64,000 nucleotides of DNA from Thysanoteuthis rhombus. Taxonomy: Eukaryota > Mollusca > Cephalopoda > Oegopsida > Thysanoteuthidae. The notes beneath the pieces were generated by a model. The model had not been told where the DNA came from. It saw only the letters and a list, made by a program, of their open reading frames with translations, and did not search any database. The stretch is taken from assembly GCA_963457665.1 (NCBI GenBank), contig OY735225.1:2958586-3022585 (forward strand), in the 5' to 3' direction. Made by a program: the position numbers and the translations under genes. This document shows, piece by piece, positions 35,101-46,151 of this stretch; the stretch's first letter is position 1, and the number at the start of each line of letters is the position of its first letter.

Positions 35101-38100
35101 ATAATCTGTCTTGTCAGGTAAATCAAGGCCGAGTTGGCAACAAAACCTCGGCATTTGACTTCAATAAGAAATATATTTGTTTTCTAATCATTTCCTGTAC
35201 ATTGTTCTTGCAGATCATCATCCTTTTTCAGCTTGCATTAATGTTTGCAATCTATATCTTCCTTAAAAGTAGCAGTTGATTCCATTTAAATCTTTTTTTT
35301 TTTCTAATTATCAAACAAGATCAAGAGATCAGGACGCTGGGCAGTTAACATGATCTCAGCTGGAAAAGTCAGACAACGTTCCAAATCTACTGTGACCAGA
35401 GCCAGATTGAATTCACTTTATGCCTTAAGTACAGCAATGGTGCCCCTACTGTGACTATCCCATTGCTCAAGAGACAACATTTTCATTAATGAAACATTCT
35501 TGTTTTTAGATTAAAAATTTCATGTTGAACAATTTAAACAACATTTTATAATTAGACTCGGGGAAAATGCAAGAAACCTCTTTAGCCTCCATCTCTTTTG
35601 ATGCCCTCAGCACGTGCTTATTTTGCTTAATGGTTAATCCAGGCCTGACTGAGATGCTCCAGCCTGTTCAACCATCAATTAATTTATACATTTTACATTA
35701 ATTTATACTATTTTCTGAAAGCAGCTCCCGCATTGGTTCCTTCTTTTACAAAATTTATTTTGACTCAAGTTGTAGACAAGATTTTATTGGCAGCATTACA
35801 TCTTTTTGTAGCCTCTGGAAGGTCTATTCAGAAAGTATGAAGCCATTTGATATTAACAAAAAAAAAAATTAGCTTATCTAAAACAAAGTACTCCCTTTGC
35901 CTATTTTCTAATCCATAGACAAAACTGTATGGCCAAAGTGCTGGAAGACATATATACTTGAACACACTCACTTATAAAAAGGATCAAACTCTTTCCACCT
36001 TTGGTGGCTACAGTTGTTCAAACAGAACACATCTTTTATTGTATAGTAAAGTTTTTTTTTTTCATTTGATATACTGTAAGAAATAAATATGTCTATTTCA
36101 GATATTTAGAATACTTTGCATTCATTTTGATCTTGATAACTTTAGTTTCAAATACCTTCACATTAGGGCTGGGCAGTATATCAACTTTACATGATATGCC
36201 TGTATATTTCCGAACATTGAATAAGATTGAGCAATACCGTTTATTGATATAGCCACAATGATGCCAATTTAATTATTTTGGAGCTAGATCTAGCTCTTTT
36301 TTTCCCCATTTGGCTCACCAGTTCTCCTCCCAAATTTTCCGTGTAATCAAGGGTTACACACATAGGAGCTTGATAAAGAACTATTTACCTCACTTGAAAA
36401 ACTTTTTTTTTTTTATATATACACTTTTATTTTTAGTTTCTTGGAGTAATGAGTGTTCTTGTTATAACAGAAAAAGCAACATTCTTAGAGATATGCTATT
36501 TTTTAATTTCTTTTATTGTGATTTTGATCTCTGTTTCAATAAAAGTTCTTGTGAAATCTCATGTGGCTTTGATTACAAATTGAATATTAGAAAATACTAA
36601 AATATATATTGTACATCGGTATTATTAATTATTGTTTATATCCCCTGGATTCATTCTCTATTTTTGCGTCATATATATATCACTTACTTACCACGCTCCC
36701 ATAAATTACTGTGTTTAATGATAACCGCAATTAAAGGCGGTAATTGGTTGAGCTTGCTAACAGTTAACATCCATTCATTCATAAAAGTTGAAGGCTGTTT
36801 AATACTATAGTACTAGAGCAAGGTCAGATTCACTAAAACAGGATGATTGTCTGCAAGCATTTAGAACGGGGCCCTGGAAATTGTGAGGCCCATAGCATAC
36901 GCTTCTTTTGCTACATACTTAATCTGGCATTGAGTATAATTTATCTCCTGAATCAAATAATAATTTTTTCCCAATCAGAATAACAAATCATTAATTATGA
37001 TAATCAGTCATTTTTTTTTTATTGTAGGAAAGTGGCATCCAGATAAATTCCCAATATTTGATAATTACAAAACCTGGTTTGTAATCTTATCCAAACTAAT
37101 TGAGGTTTGTTTTTTATTTATTTTGTTCACTATTTGATTCTGCCTTTTTCATCCTTCCATTAGTTGAATGTCTCTTATTCCCTCTTCTTGATACGCATAC
37201 AATGGTGGGGGCCAATGATTAAGACAAGTTATTCCCCTTGAATGCATTTCTAAAAGATTTTTCAAGGCCAGCCATCCTTCAATATAATCCCTTAAAATTG
37301 TTCATCTGTTTGAAAAATATGAAAATTGGAAACAAACTGTCCTTAAAACTCATCTAGATGCTTGGAGCATGAAGTTGAAATAGGCTATGCTTTGTGCTTA
37401 TATGAATTAATCTGGAAGAGACCTGCCTCACAAATCAACACAGACCAGAAATGGCAATGATTGCTTGCACTAGTGGAGGTTTGAAAACAACAAAAAAGAG
37501 AAAGATTAAAGTGTGTATCAAGTAGAAGAAAAAAAACAAACTTTGTATAGCTTGTTGCAAATCCTTTTATTAAAGACTCTACCAAAGACAAAAGTAAATA
37601 GAGTAAAGATTATTTTAAAATAATAATCATTACGACACTATTGTTTGATAGTTTTGAGTCATGTGACTGATCGTCCCTGAATTATTATCATACAAAACAA
37701 TCAAATAAAAGTAATTTAATGGACGATTTTATACCAAATTATTTTATAGTCTATTCTAATAGTTTATTTCAATACATTATTGAGGCTAGTAAAGAAACAG
37801 ACTGTTCAGACAAAATGTTCAGAAATTCAAGAAAAAGATTTCAAATAAAAAATTTTGTAAGGGATTTTTTTTGTGTATCTCTGGCCTCAAAAATTTATTC
37901 AATAGGAATAATTTCTTTGTCTTAAACCTTTGACCCCATTGTTGTGTACCCTCTTCTTTTATTTACCCCATAACTCTGATCTGAGTTTCAAAGTTTTGAT
38001 AAATACAATTGACATATTTGATAGCATATAAGACTTCTTTTATTTCAGCAGAAGGTATTTACAAAAAATCCCATTTACCCTGAATACCTTTAAATTATCA

Positions 38101-41100
38101 CCCAGGTTCTGGCCATTGCAAAGTGTTTTTTCCAATGGCCAAAAATATTGTTGGGACATACCAAGATCTAATTGATTTGAATAATATCTACCTCTTAATC
38201 TCTATTAAGACTGCTAGAATTTTTCTCAGAAAATTTTTAATTGTCCCATTTTTAAAGCAGTTGATTTATAGTCGAAAAAAAATTGAAATGTTTTTTCCAC
38301 TTCAGAGCATAAATAATCTATCTTACATGAACATAGTTTTATTTATTTTCCTGATTATGTTCTTTGCAGAAAAAATGCTGTATTTTTTAAGCATTATCAA
38401 ATCATATATTAAATTATGAAAAGATATTTTTCTAAAAGTATATTTAAAAAGTGATAATTTTCTTGATATTCCTTGAAGTTTAACCGAGCTTTATGGTCCG
38501 AGTTCCAGCAAGTTCCACAAACTACATAAGGAAAAATGCTTTGAAAAGTAGAAGACATATTTTAAAAGCTTTTTTGGGAATAGCTACAGATGGGTCTTTG
38601 AAGGATGATGTATACTTATAAGAAATTCTGCCATTTTATGCTGCTTTTTAGAACATTTTTCGGTATCAAATGGACCAAACACAAGATTTTGTATTGATTT
38701 TATTTTGTTATAAACATACTTTAATTCAAATTCTGTTTCAAATCACAGAAAGTTTATAAATAAATATAGATTTCTTTAGATTATAAACAATAAAAAGTTG
38801 TGAGCCTGGACAATGAATGTTATTTTCATCTTTTGAGACATTTTTTAGGAGAAAATGGTGGGGTTTTATATACTGTCAAAAACTGTATTAAATGAAGAAT
38901 CAGTGAATCTGAAAAATGTTCAAAAAACTTAAATCTTTCTTAAGGAAAACTGTTTGTTCCCCAAATGAAATGGTGATTAGTATGATTGCACCAGAAAGTT
39001 ATCCTTTCTTGTTACTTCTCTACCTTTTTTTCTTTACCTTGTTAATTGAATCACTGTACCAACCAAGTAACAAAAGAAAAAAACATAAGCTAGAGCATGG
39101 TTTTGGAACTTTAAGAATCCAAGGACCCTATCTATAAAGGGAATATTCTGGTGGACTCCTATTTTCAGCATTTAGTTTTTAGAATATAATCAATAAAGTA
39201 CAGTAGACAATTTTTGACCTTTAAAAATGATATTTTTTCTAAATAGATTAGATTTATTTGAATTCTAATGTGTGGTACACATCTGTAAATAATAATAATG
39301 TTTTACGATCACTGTGTTGCAATGAATGATGTTCCTCTGCCATAAGATTTGCAACGTCAGGTTTAGTGGGAACACTGCTGTGAACTTGTGAGCATCATCT
39401 GTTGGACCCCCATTGGGCTTGAGGTAATCTTCCTTTTTCATTAATCTGTCTGTCTGTCCCCGTGTCTATTTTGGTGCTCCTGGTTACATTTTTTGGCATA
39501 GGGCCATGAAAGTTTCCGTGTGTTGTCCAGTGGCCACCATCTAAAAATGGCTTTTTCATTCTTTTGAAATTTGTCATTTTCACTTGTTTTTAACGGGTGC
39601 TCTATTTAAAAGGAAAATCTATAATGAAACGGACATTTTTATTTCACCACATTTGTGACCTGGCATTTATGATGTTTTGGAAAAAGCTTGGTTGGAATGA
39701 TATAGAGATACATATATAGAGAAAGTGTCAGAGAGTAAATGGTTGAATTTTAATTTGAAAAAAAAAAAAATTACATTCTTTTTGTATTTCTGGTTCTGTT
39801 ACCTCCATTCCCTTGAAACTGATAACTTCAGTTTGTCAGCACCTTTGATCTTGTCATGTCATCTATTGCTCTATGTAACCTTGTATCACTGTCCCAAGAG
39901 TCGGGATTGGGTAGGTGGGTTAGTGTAGTCTTGGGTGACAGAGAGATGAGAACTTACAGAGAGAGAGGGTATTGTGAAAAAATGAAGCAACTTGGCTCCA
40001 GTGACTCATTTTTAGGCAGAGGTACAGATATTTTGTCTTCTACTTTTTCTTCACCAGCATAAAATGTTGTTCTTTTTCTTTTTTGTGTGTGTCAAAATTT
40101 TATCATTTACTTGTAAGATTCCTTTTCTAACTACCGTATTGATGGCATATAAACAGTGGCTTAGCTAGGGATCTCAGCACCTGAGGGCTAAGACAGCTCC
40201 CGAGGGCTGTTGTACTATGTTCTTGGGATAAAGAGGTATAACTGTTAATTAAAAGGCATTATAAGCCAAAGGAAATTTTGCACCCCTTTACACTGGTGCC
40301 CGGGGGTGACCATAACCCAAATTTAGTGTAATGGGTCTGGTGCTACCCCAGGGCAACTGACCCACAGGACTGGGCATTCTTTACTTTTTTTTTAGGATAC
40401 AGGACAAATCCTGGTCTCCAAAAGTATAAAAGATAGTTTTTATATGCTGTCAAATGGAGCATTTCCTATTTCTATTTTGGGCAATTTTAACCATTGGTGA
40501 TGTTCACTATGGAAGATCATGCGTGTAAATATTTTCTGCTTTAAAACGGGTTTCTTTGAAGAAAAGTTGGGCAGGGGTCAAGAAAAAATATTAATTTTTT
40601 TTCTTTAGAGAAGAGATTTTTTTTTTTTTAGAAAAGATTTTTTTGTATAATCAAATGGATAAATCGGAATGAAAAATAATCTTTAAAAAACATGTAGCCT
40701 ATTTTGAAAAAAGTATATAAATAATCTCTAGGCTGGAAGAAAGCAAAACAAAACCCTATATCTTTTCTTGAAAGCAGAAGATGTGTATGATCTTCTGTTG
40801 TGAAAATCACCAATGGTTTGAAAATGGTCTGAAAATACGTGTGGTACCTTTTGACAAAAAAATAGCTTGAAATCAAATCAATACTCTTTTATTGTGACAA
40901 ATGTAAATTCTTCAAACAGATCTTTCAACAGATAAAATTTGTCATTGCTTTGTTTATCTCTCTGTACAGGATGAAGAGACCCAAGTGAATGGGATTATTG
41001 CCATTATTGACATGAAGGACTTTGGTTGGGCACAGGCCAAAGCCATGTCACCTTTCTATGCCAAAAAGCTCAATTCATTAATGCAGGTAAGTGGAAATGA

Positions 41101-44100
41101 TTAGAGAGGGTCAAGAAATTTGGTCTATTTGACCTCTTAAATTCATGATCTGCTAAGTTCCGTTTGTAATGTTTATTCAAGATCTGCTGCCAACTGCTCT
41201 GAAAATTAGAACAAGTCATTCGATAGAAAATGTCACTGTGACCAATGTCTTCTGGTAGAGTGCTGTGTTGGGGTGATCAGTGGATGAGACACTTGCCTCG
41301 CTTTTTGTTGGGCAATGATCACTAAAAAGTGAGAATTTTGAAAGAACAATAGGCAAAAACTAGCGATGAATTTAGCATGAATTCACATTGCACAAAAAAT
41401 TTATCCAGCCTACTAGCTCTATTGGTATGGTCTATACATGTGATGTATACATACATAGCCAGCCAGATCAACTTGAAAACTGAAGAAACATTCATTGACA
41501 GTTTTGGTTGATGGTTTCTAATAGTATAGGGACCAAAACTCTTTGGTACTGGGAACAATCTTTATTACTCATTTCTGATAGTGACCTTCTTGTCTATTGT
41601 CAAAAGTGAAAGCGTTCAGTCTGTTTTCTAGAGTTCTTTTTAATCGATTTGCATTTTTTTTTTTTCATTTTTCTTTCGGGATATGATATCAAATTTTCTT
41701 AGACCAAATTTTTGAACTCCTACTGATGGATACAGAGAGGAGGGAAAAGAGAGAGAGAGAGAGACAGATTCTATCCCTGTGTCATCAATCAACAAAAGTT
41801 GGAGAGAAAGAGAGAAATGATGTGATAAAAATGAAATGGAAAGCTATAGAAACTACTTTTCAGTTAATATCTAAATTGTTACAAATTATATATCTAGAAA
41901 TATCCAGATGTTTGTGTCATTTATCTAGAAAAATATCTAGATACTATTTTATTAAGTCTCCTTTCATGGCCAAATTGAAAAAATCAAAATATTGTAAAAA
42001 CTTAACCACTTCTATCAGAGTGGAGTTTCACCCTGAAGCAGCCAGACTTGTCTTATTTTCAAATTAATGTTTTCAGTGAAACTCGATATCATGATGGACT
42101 TCCAATAATTCCTACCTTTTTATTTTCCATTTTTTTTTTTCAAATAATAATTTTTCAGACCAAATTTTCTCAGACCGATTTTTCCCAACACCAATGTTCG
42201 ACATTCTTGTCTTGTGTATTTGGAGACATATTTTCAAATTAAATTTCATAATATAAATTTATTGGGTGAATAAAGATACATAACTTGTTCAATACTGTTT
42301 TGCCTGAGGGGGTAGGGGATGGACAGTTGCCCCCTCCTGGTTTGTACCCCCTATGGCTATGACTGCCTGATTTCACTGATTGATTCTCTTTTTTGATTTT
42401 TTCTTCCTTCAGGAATGTTTCCCCTTAAGAATCAAAGGCATCCATTACATCAATGAACCCAGCATGTTTGATTTTGTTTTTTCTATCATCCGACCATTTT
42501 TGAAGGAAAAAATTGTCAAGAGGGTGAGTTTTTTAAAATTTTCCCTCCAGAATTATTTATCACAGATTAGAAAAAAAAAAGATTACCAACCAACAGAATA
42601 CGGGTTATGATTCTTTAACGCTTTTGGGACCAAAACGAAAATGTAAAATTATTTATTATTTCACCAGTTGACCAAATGTTTCTTCTCAATTCTGGTTGGA
42701 GTGTTGAGATAACCCAGATCTTCCTGAGGCAGTTTTTTTTCCTCTGATTTAATGTGTTATTCATTCAGCTATTTGTGAATTGATATCTTTATTGGGAGAC
42801 TTTGTACCACATACTGAAGTCAATTGCTTTTTACTAAAAGGTGATAATTTTTGTTTTTTTGTTTGTTATTTTGGTTTTGTTTTGTTTTCATAAATATGTA
42901 GTAAAAAAAAAGTTTTTGCTTGCCATATTTTAGCAGTTGGGTGGAAGAATAACTTTATGCTAAGATCAAGCTCTCCTTACATGTGTTTTTTAATGTATGT
43001 TTTTTTTTTCTTTAATGAAGACGTTTTCTTCTTCGAATTTGAATTCAGTACTTATCGATCCAAGGTCTCAAAACAAGGGAGATAATTAGTCACTGCAAAT
43101 GGATAGTTAATTACTCTATCAAACATTTCTGCTTTCCCTTCACAATTTTTCATATATTTCTGTCTCAATCATGTTCATTGTCATGTCTTCAGAGACTTCA
43201 AAAAAAATTTTTTCATCTTTTTCTCAGCTGCATTTTCATGGACAAAATGTGAAAGCATTACATGAATTTGTATCTCCCGAGTATTTGCCTCAGGCGTATT
43301 ATGGCTATCTTCCTGTCTCTGACAACGAGGTAAGTTAATACTTGTTTATCAAAAAGTAACTAGATTACCAGTGCCATCAAAAATGATGGCATATATGAAG
43401 TACATGTATATACATTACATTTTATGTACGTGGATAATAGAAATTTGCATTGCAGTAAGATTAGAGAATAGCCTTCTATACACATTGCATTTTATATACA
43501 TGGATAATAGAGATTTGCATTGCAATGAGCTTGGAGAATAGCATTCTATACACATTGCATTTTATATACGTGGATAATAGAGATTTGCATTACAGTAAGA
43601 TTGGAGAATAGCATTCTATTGACCACAAATGGATTTTCATTATATTTTTTGTTTTTGTTTTTCTTACTTTTTTTTTTTCCTCTGAATTCAGCATTTTTAT
43701 AATGTCATTAGAACATGAATAAAATTCTTTTTCACTATGTCAGTTGCAATTTTATTTTTCTATTTTAGTTTCATCTCTTAGCATGACAGAAGATATCTGC
43801 ACATTGTTAATTATTAAACATGTGGATATTCTTTTACAACAATTTTTCAGTTCACAAAACATTTTCATCTCCCTCGTCTTCTTTTGCATTGCACTGTGTT
43901 GTTTTCTGTTTCCTTTTCCATTAGGGAAGGTTGATTCATGCCTTGCCTAAGGATCAATGCAAAGTGCATCCAAATAGCACCAGCCAGGTTTCAAACTCTG
44001 TCTACCAATTCTGTCACCTTGTACCTCCAGAACATTTAACATAATTTTTCCCCCAAATAAAGAAAAAAAGAGAAAGCTCCCATTTTTCCAAGCCATAGTG

Positions 44101-44675
44101 AGGCTCTTTATGACTAGAGGTATAATTTCTTACAATACAATCCGAAGAAATTGCAACTGTTATGAGAAATGATAAGGTTTCTGGCTAATGGAGAATCTCT
44201 GGAACTGCTCACTGAATGGAAATATTTTTGCTATCATTAAACTCCTTATAAAATCTCACAAAATCTTATGGCTTACACCAAAAAATAGAGAAATGTGACA
44301 ATTAAACATTGTCAAATAAATAAGCTAAGTTCAAATCATCTAGTCTCAGCACTAATTGGATGAGGAAGCCTGCAGTTATGAACCAATCAGAATGCTGCTT
44401 GGCTTTCACTGCTGAGAATTACAGGAGGGTTGCCAAATTAGCCATTTTCTGTTTGATTTGGCTATTTTTTTTTTTTTTTTTTAAATATCAGAAAGTTTTT
44501 AAAATTATTTGTATCAATCTTTTAATTGAATTTAGCAACCAATTGCTAACTTTGTTTCCTGAAATTGAAGGAGTTCATAAATTTTAGCAGCCTTAACATG
44601 TTCAATACACTTGTTCAATGTAAACTATCTAAATTGAATGGAAATAAAGGTAGGTAGTTGTACATGATATTACTA

Positions 44676-44706
<31 letters not shown>

Positions 44707-44995
44707 GATTGGACAATTTATGTCTGACAGAATATGATAATTGAAGTGACATTATATTGGGAAACAAATTTCATCCAGCACCAAAATTAATTATTCTGTT
44801 CCCAGACGAAATATGTCTCTACTATTATCACATGCACACTCACACACACACACACACACATATGGCTTGGCTGTAATTAAGATAGTTCACAATGTTTAAG
44901 TGGCCTTGAAAACGCTCAATACGCTAATTTTATGTAAACAATCTAAACAGAATGAAAATTAAGGTAATAGTACATATGATTATTAATACATATAA

Positions 44996-45034
<39 letters not shown>

Positions 45035-45605
45035 AAGGTACAAATAAGCAATAGATATCTGATGTGTGATGGGTTCATTTCATTTATTTCTTGATACACT
45101 CAACATTAAGTCAAGTTTGCTACTCAAACACATTTAAGACTGTTGTTCTTTCAAAACAAAACAACTTAACTTCATGAGTAAAAAGTTGTCTGTATTGAAC
45201 ACTCTATGAAATAAATCCATTACATATCAGAAGTGGCTTTATATTATTGATATATCATTATATTATGTTATACTGCTAGCCTGATTTGTACCACATATAC
45301 TGTGAATATATATATATACATATATATACATATAAAATGTGTGTGCACGTTCGTTGTATGGCCCCATAGGCTTTATTTCATATTACATATTTATAAGAAA
45401 AACTTGCCTTCTAAATTTTCGCTCAAGTTAAAATGAAAATTTCTCCTTTCAGGAATGGATCCAAAGATTATTAAAGTTTGATGCTGAATTTGAAGAAGAA
45501 AGCAAATATGGTTTTGAAGAATTACAAGTAGCCAGCAAACATTTGATAAAAGATGAAGCTATGGAATGCTTGGTTGGAACGTATCGCAGTCTGGACGTTG
45601 AATAA
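27778..45605 (+). CDS. TTPAL-like: CRAL-TRIO lipid-transfer protein, alpha-tocopherol transfer protein-like/clavesin group (7 coding exons)
   Basis: Exons 27778-27919, 28468-28701, 37028-37104, 40970-41086, 42413-42523, 43228-43329 and 45453-45605 join into 311 codons. All borders are GT/AG and all phases fit. The CRAL-TRIO N-terminal helical region (residues ~15-75) contains [18 protein letters not shown]. The lipid-binding domain (residues ~110-260) contains [29 protein letters not shown] and [11 protein letters not shown]. Family members bind a hydrophobic ligand in a closed pocket and deliver it at phosphoinositide-rich membranes. By alignment with human TTPA, its phosphoinositide-contact residues R59, K190, K217 and R221 correspond to R65, R196, K223 and R227. 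The usual GG near the domain end is YYG. The ligand cannot be told from sequence; TTPAL versus clavesin versus TTPA needs a tree. Intron 2 is 8.3 kb and repeat-filled. Confidence 0.95.
28195..28255. repeat. Compound TA and TG microsatellite in intron 1
   Basis: TATA runs with an interruption, then TGTGTGTGTGTG. Confidence 0.9.
28468..28701 (+). CDS. TTPAL-like: CRAL-TRIO gene, exon 2
   Basis: Follows acceptor TTTATTTCAG and ends at donor GTAATA. Phase 1 on both sides. Codes residues 48-125 and holds the conserved [11 protein letters not shown] helix. Confidence 0.95.
28785..29290 (-). mobile_element. RTE-like LINE 3' end in intron 2
   Basis: The minus frame 28920-29132 reads [29 protein letters not shown] and RMSDNRWTS, colinear with the copies at 4170 and 32690. 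The 3' end runs into ATG repeats (CATCATCATCC on the plus strand near 28780). Frame breaks and 5' truncation make it inactive. Confidence 0.8.
29695..29912 (-). repeat. Interspersed repeat family A, partial copy 5
   Basis: Carries the central family blocks (GTGATCACAGCCC, TTATTCATTGATCACCCC) and the GAGTGACTAACCAGAC end. Confidence 0.65.
30158..30236 (-). repeat. tRNA-like sequence (SINE or tRNA pseudogene)
   Basis: On the minus strand, GTAGCTTAATTGGTAGAGCA is a good box A and D arm, and GAGATGCAAGTTCAATC resembles box B. The 3' acceptor strand that should pair with CCTCTCG is absent, so it is not a working tRNA gene. Confidence 0.6.
30410..30690 (+). repeat. Dispersed repeat family I, copy 2
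   Basis: Inverted relative to 13345-13630, with matching order of blocks. Confidence 0.75.
30874..30955 (+). repeat. 27-bp tandem repeat, three copies
   Basis: ACATGAAAATATGTAATTAC plus TTTCTG, repeated three times, the last copy diverged. Confidence 0.85.
30962..31240 (+). repeat. 119-bp tandem duplication of a family I segment
   Basis: ACTAAGCCAAAATTTATAC begins two full units (near 30963 and 31081), and a partial third begins at 31200. Internal AGATAATATTGCTACTAATA is the family I core. Confidence 0.85.
31595..32000 (+). repeat. Interspersed repeat family B, copy 3
   Basis: Contains ACCAGCACAAGATTTGAGC, CATTTTCAAGGTTGTAGCCC and CTTTGCTGGTTGGCTTGGT in family order. Confidence 0.85.
32104..32150. 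repeat. TA microsatellite in intron 2
   Basis: Uninterrupted TA units followed by TTTGTGTGTATATGTG. Confidence 0.9.
32259..32675 (+). repeat. Interspersed repeat family A, copy 6
   Basis: Carries the family blocks in plus orientation, from CTTGTTAGTCACTCAATAG to GCTGAAGAAACCTCTGTAG and the AGACAGTTTTGGTTG end. Confidence 0.85.
32690..33445 (+). mobile_element. RTE-like LINE 3' part, longest copy
   Basis: Starts with reverse transcriptase palm/thumb sequence ([11 protein letters not shown]), then a stop, then a frame at 32908-33270 reading [40 protein letters not shown] and ARMADN before another stop. Sequence similarity to the 4170 copy continues to about 33440. The catalytic YxDD region and endonuclease are missing. 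Confidence 0.85.
33446..33720. other. Unassigned, G+C-richer stretch between LINE and family A copy
   Basis: More balanced composition than its surroundings, with a minus-strand frame of 94 codons. It is bounded by two repeats, so it is probably part of an unrecognised element. Confidence 0.25.
33720..33955 (-). repeat. Interspersed repeat family A, partial copy 7
   Basis: AACATAGGTTTCTTCAGTTT at one end and GAGTGACTAACCAAAT at the other, with the middle partly deleted. Confidence 0.75.
34530..34872. mobile_element. Long foldback (inverted-repeat) element in intron 2
   Basis: CTTCTGACTAA at the left is inverted at the right end, and the arms stay similar for roughly 150 bases each (shared blocks TTCAATTCACA, AAGTAGATATTTACATA, CAATTGAGAC, CACTTAGC). 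Only a short spacer separates them. No clear target duplication and no coding capacity. Probably a MITE. Confidence 0.8.
34955..35280. other. Unassigned block open on both strands
   Basis: G+C-richer than its surroundings. The minus frame includes [20 protein letters not shown] and the plus frame includes [19 protein letters not shown]. It lies in an intron of the CRAL-TRIO gene. I suspect an uncharacterised repeat but cannot show a second copy in this window. Confidence 0.25.
35935..36050 (+). repeat. Dispersed repeat family D, copy 2
   Basis: AAGTGCTGGAAGACATATAT and CTTTCCACCTTTGGTGGCT match the order seen at 15915-16050. Confidence 0.55.
37028..37104 (+). CDS. TTPAL-like: CRAL-TRIO gene, exon 3
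   Basis: Follows acceptor TTTATTGTAG and ends at the weaker donor GTTTGT. Codes [20 protein letters not shown] and the following SKLIE, returning the frame to phase 0. Confidence 0.93.
37105..40139 (+). other. Intron 3, mostly unassigned
   Basis: Very AT-rich. A block near 39395-39600 (GGTGCTCCTGGTTACATTTT, TTGTCCAGTGGCCACCATCT) has more balanced composition and may be an old repeat. No extra exon was found. Confidence 0.4.
40140..40370 (+). repeat. Dispersed repeat family J, copy 2
   Basis: GGCATTATAAGCCAAAGGAA, then AATTTTGCACCCCTTTACAC and a GGGGTGACC-like block, as at 17105-17220. Confidence 0.5.
40970..41086 (+). CDS. TTPAL-like: CRAL-TRIO gene, exon 4
   Basis: Follows acceptor CTCTGTACAG and ends at donor GTAAGT. 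Thirty-nine codons, phase 0/0, with the [19 protein letters not shown] strand-helix block. Confidence 0.95.
41206..41525 (+). repeat. Interspersed repeat family A, copy 8, in intron 4
   Basis: GTGACCAATGTCTTCTGGTAG, GTTGGGCAATGATCACTAAA and CAACTTGAAAACTGAAGAAA occur in family order. Confidence 0.8.
42413..42523 (+). CDS. TTPAL-like: CRAL-TRIO gene, exon 5
   Basis: Follows acceptor CTTCCTTCAG and ends at donor GTGAGT. Thirty-seven codons with the family's most conserved block, [20 protein letters not shown], then the basic KEKIVKR. Confidence 0.96.
43228..43329 (+). CDS. TTPAL-like: CRAL-TRIO gene, exon 6
   Basis: Follows acceptor TTTTTCTCAG and ends at donor GTAAGT. Thirty-four codons, phase 0/0, beginning LHFHGQN and ending [13 protein letters not shown]. 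Confidence 0.95.
43412..43620 (+). repeat. 70-bp tandem repeat, three copies, in intron 6
   Basis: The unit runs from ACATTGCATTTTATATACGT through GGATAATAGAGATTTGCATT to GGAGAATAGCATTCTATAC, with three close copies. Confidence 0.92.
43910..44040 (+). repeat. SINE-like fragment related to 26760-27110
   Basis: TTGATTCATGCCTTGCCTAA, AGTGCATCCAAATAGCACC and a GGTTTCAAACTC box-B-like piece parallel the copy at 26940-27050. Confidence 0.45.
44580..45035 (+). repeat. Duplicated segment ending in TA microsatellites, in intron 6
   Basis: A block with CAATGTAAACTATCTAAATTGAATGG-like sequence occurs twice about 310 bp apart, each copy followed by a TA run (44678-44703 and 45002-45032). A CA run lies at 44839-44860. 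Confidence 0.65.
45453..45605 (+). CDS. TTPAL-like: CRAL-TRIO gene, last coding exon
   Basis: Follows acceptor TCCTTTCAG and ends at TAA 45603-45605. Fifty residues forming the C-terminal helices, ending GTYRSLDVE. The stop lies inside an AATAAA hexamer, which is too close to the coding end to be the likely poly(A) signal. Confidence 0.93.
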   Translation, partial: EWIQRLLKFDAEFEEESKYGFEELQVASKHLIKDEAMECLVGTYRSLDVE

Positions 45606-45842
45606 ACATTTGGTGCATAACAATGATGTAAAGGAAGTCTATAAGTAAATGTATGTATAAAGAAACAAGTCCCTGGTTAATGCATGTGGAAGCAGTCTTA
45701 AAGAGTAGCACACAATCAATTTCTCAAAGCAATCAACGCTGCAAATGTAGCCTGTAGACAAGGGAGACAACCCATACACCTGCTAACAAAGTGAGATAAC
45801 CAAGACACCTAGTTGAGTATAACTGAGTGGCTACGTATGATA

Positions 45843-46043
45843 AGTGCCCAACAAACCATATTTAGAAAGTTGATATTTTCATTATTTTTTGAGCTAAAAT
45901 GCTCATCTTTTTTTTAGAATTTTGAAGCTTGAGCATTCTGTTGTATGATTCATAGAATGTTCAAGCTTGAAAAAAAGAAACTGAGCATCGTAGCTTGAAA
46001 GATGATGAAAATATCAACTTTCTAAAAATGGTTTGTTGGCACT
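45843..46043. mobile_element. Foldback MITE with TA target site, just 3' of the CRAL-TRIO stop
   Basis: The left end AGTGCCCAACAAACCATATTTA and the right end, read inversely, AGTGCCAACAAACCATTTTTA match, with TA outside both (45841-45842, 46044-46045). Similarity continues inward for about 90 bases (AGAAAGTTGATATTTTCAT), so nearly the whole 201 bases is a hairpin. No coding capacity. Confidence 0.88.
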
Positions 46044-46151
46044 TAATGCGTGGTCTCTGAACTGTAATTGTTTTTTCTTATCATGTTTTTTTTTTTGTGT
46101 AAATTGCCGGTTATTTCTATGCCACTCATTGTGCTTTGTTCCTCTGTTTAG

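Noticed and set aside
34951..35279. Overlapping frames on both strands as a CRAL-TRIO alternative exon
   Set aside because: No frame links to exon 2 or 3 in a matching phase with CRAL-TRIO similarity. More likely an uncharacterised repeat.
45601..45606. AATAAA overlapping the CRAL-TRIO stop as the poly(A) signal
   Set aside because: Cleavage would occur within about 20 bases of the stop, which is unusual. A better-placed signal with a GT-rich follow-up lies at 48778.
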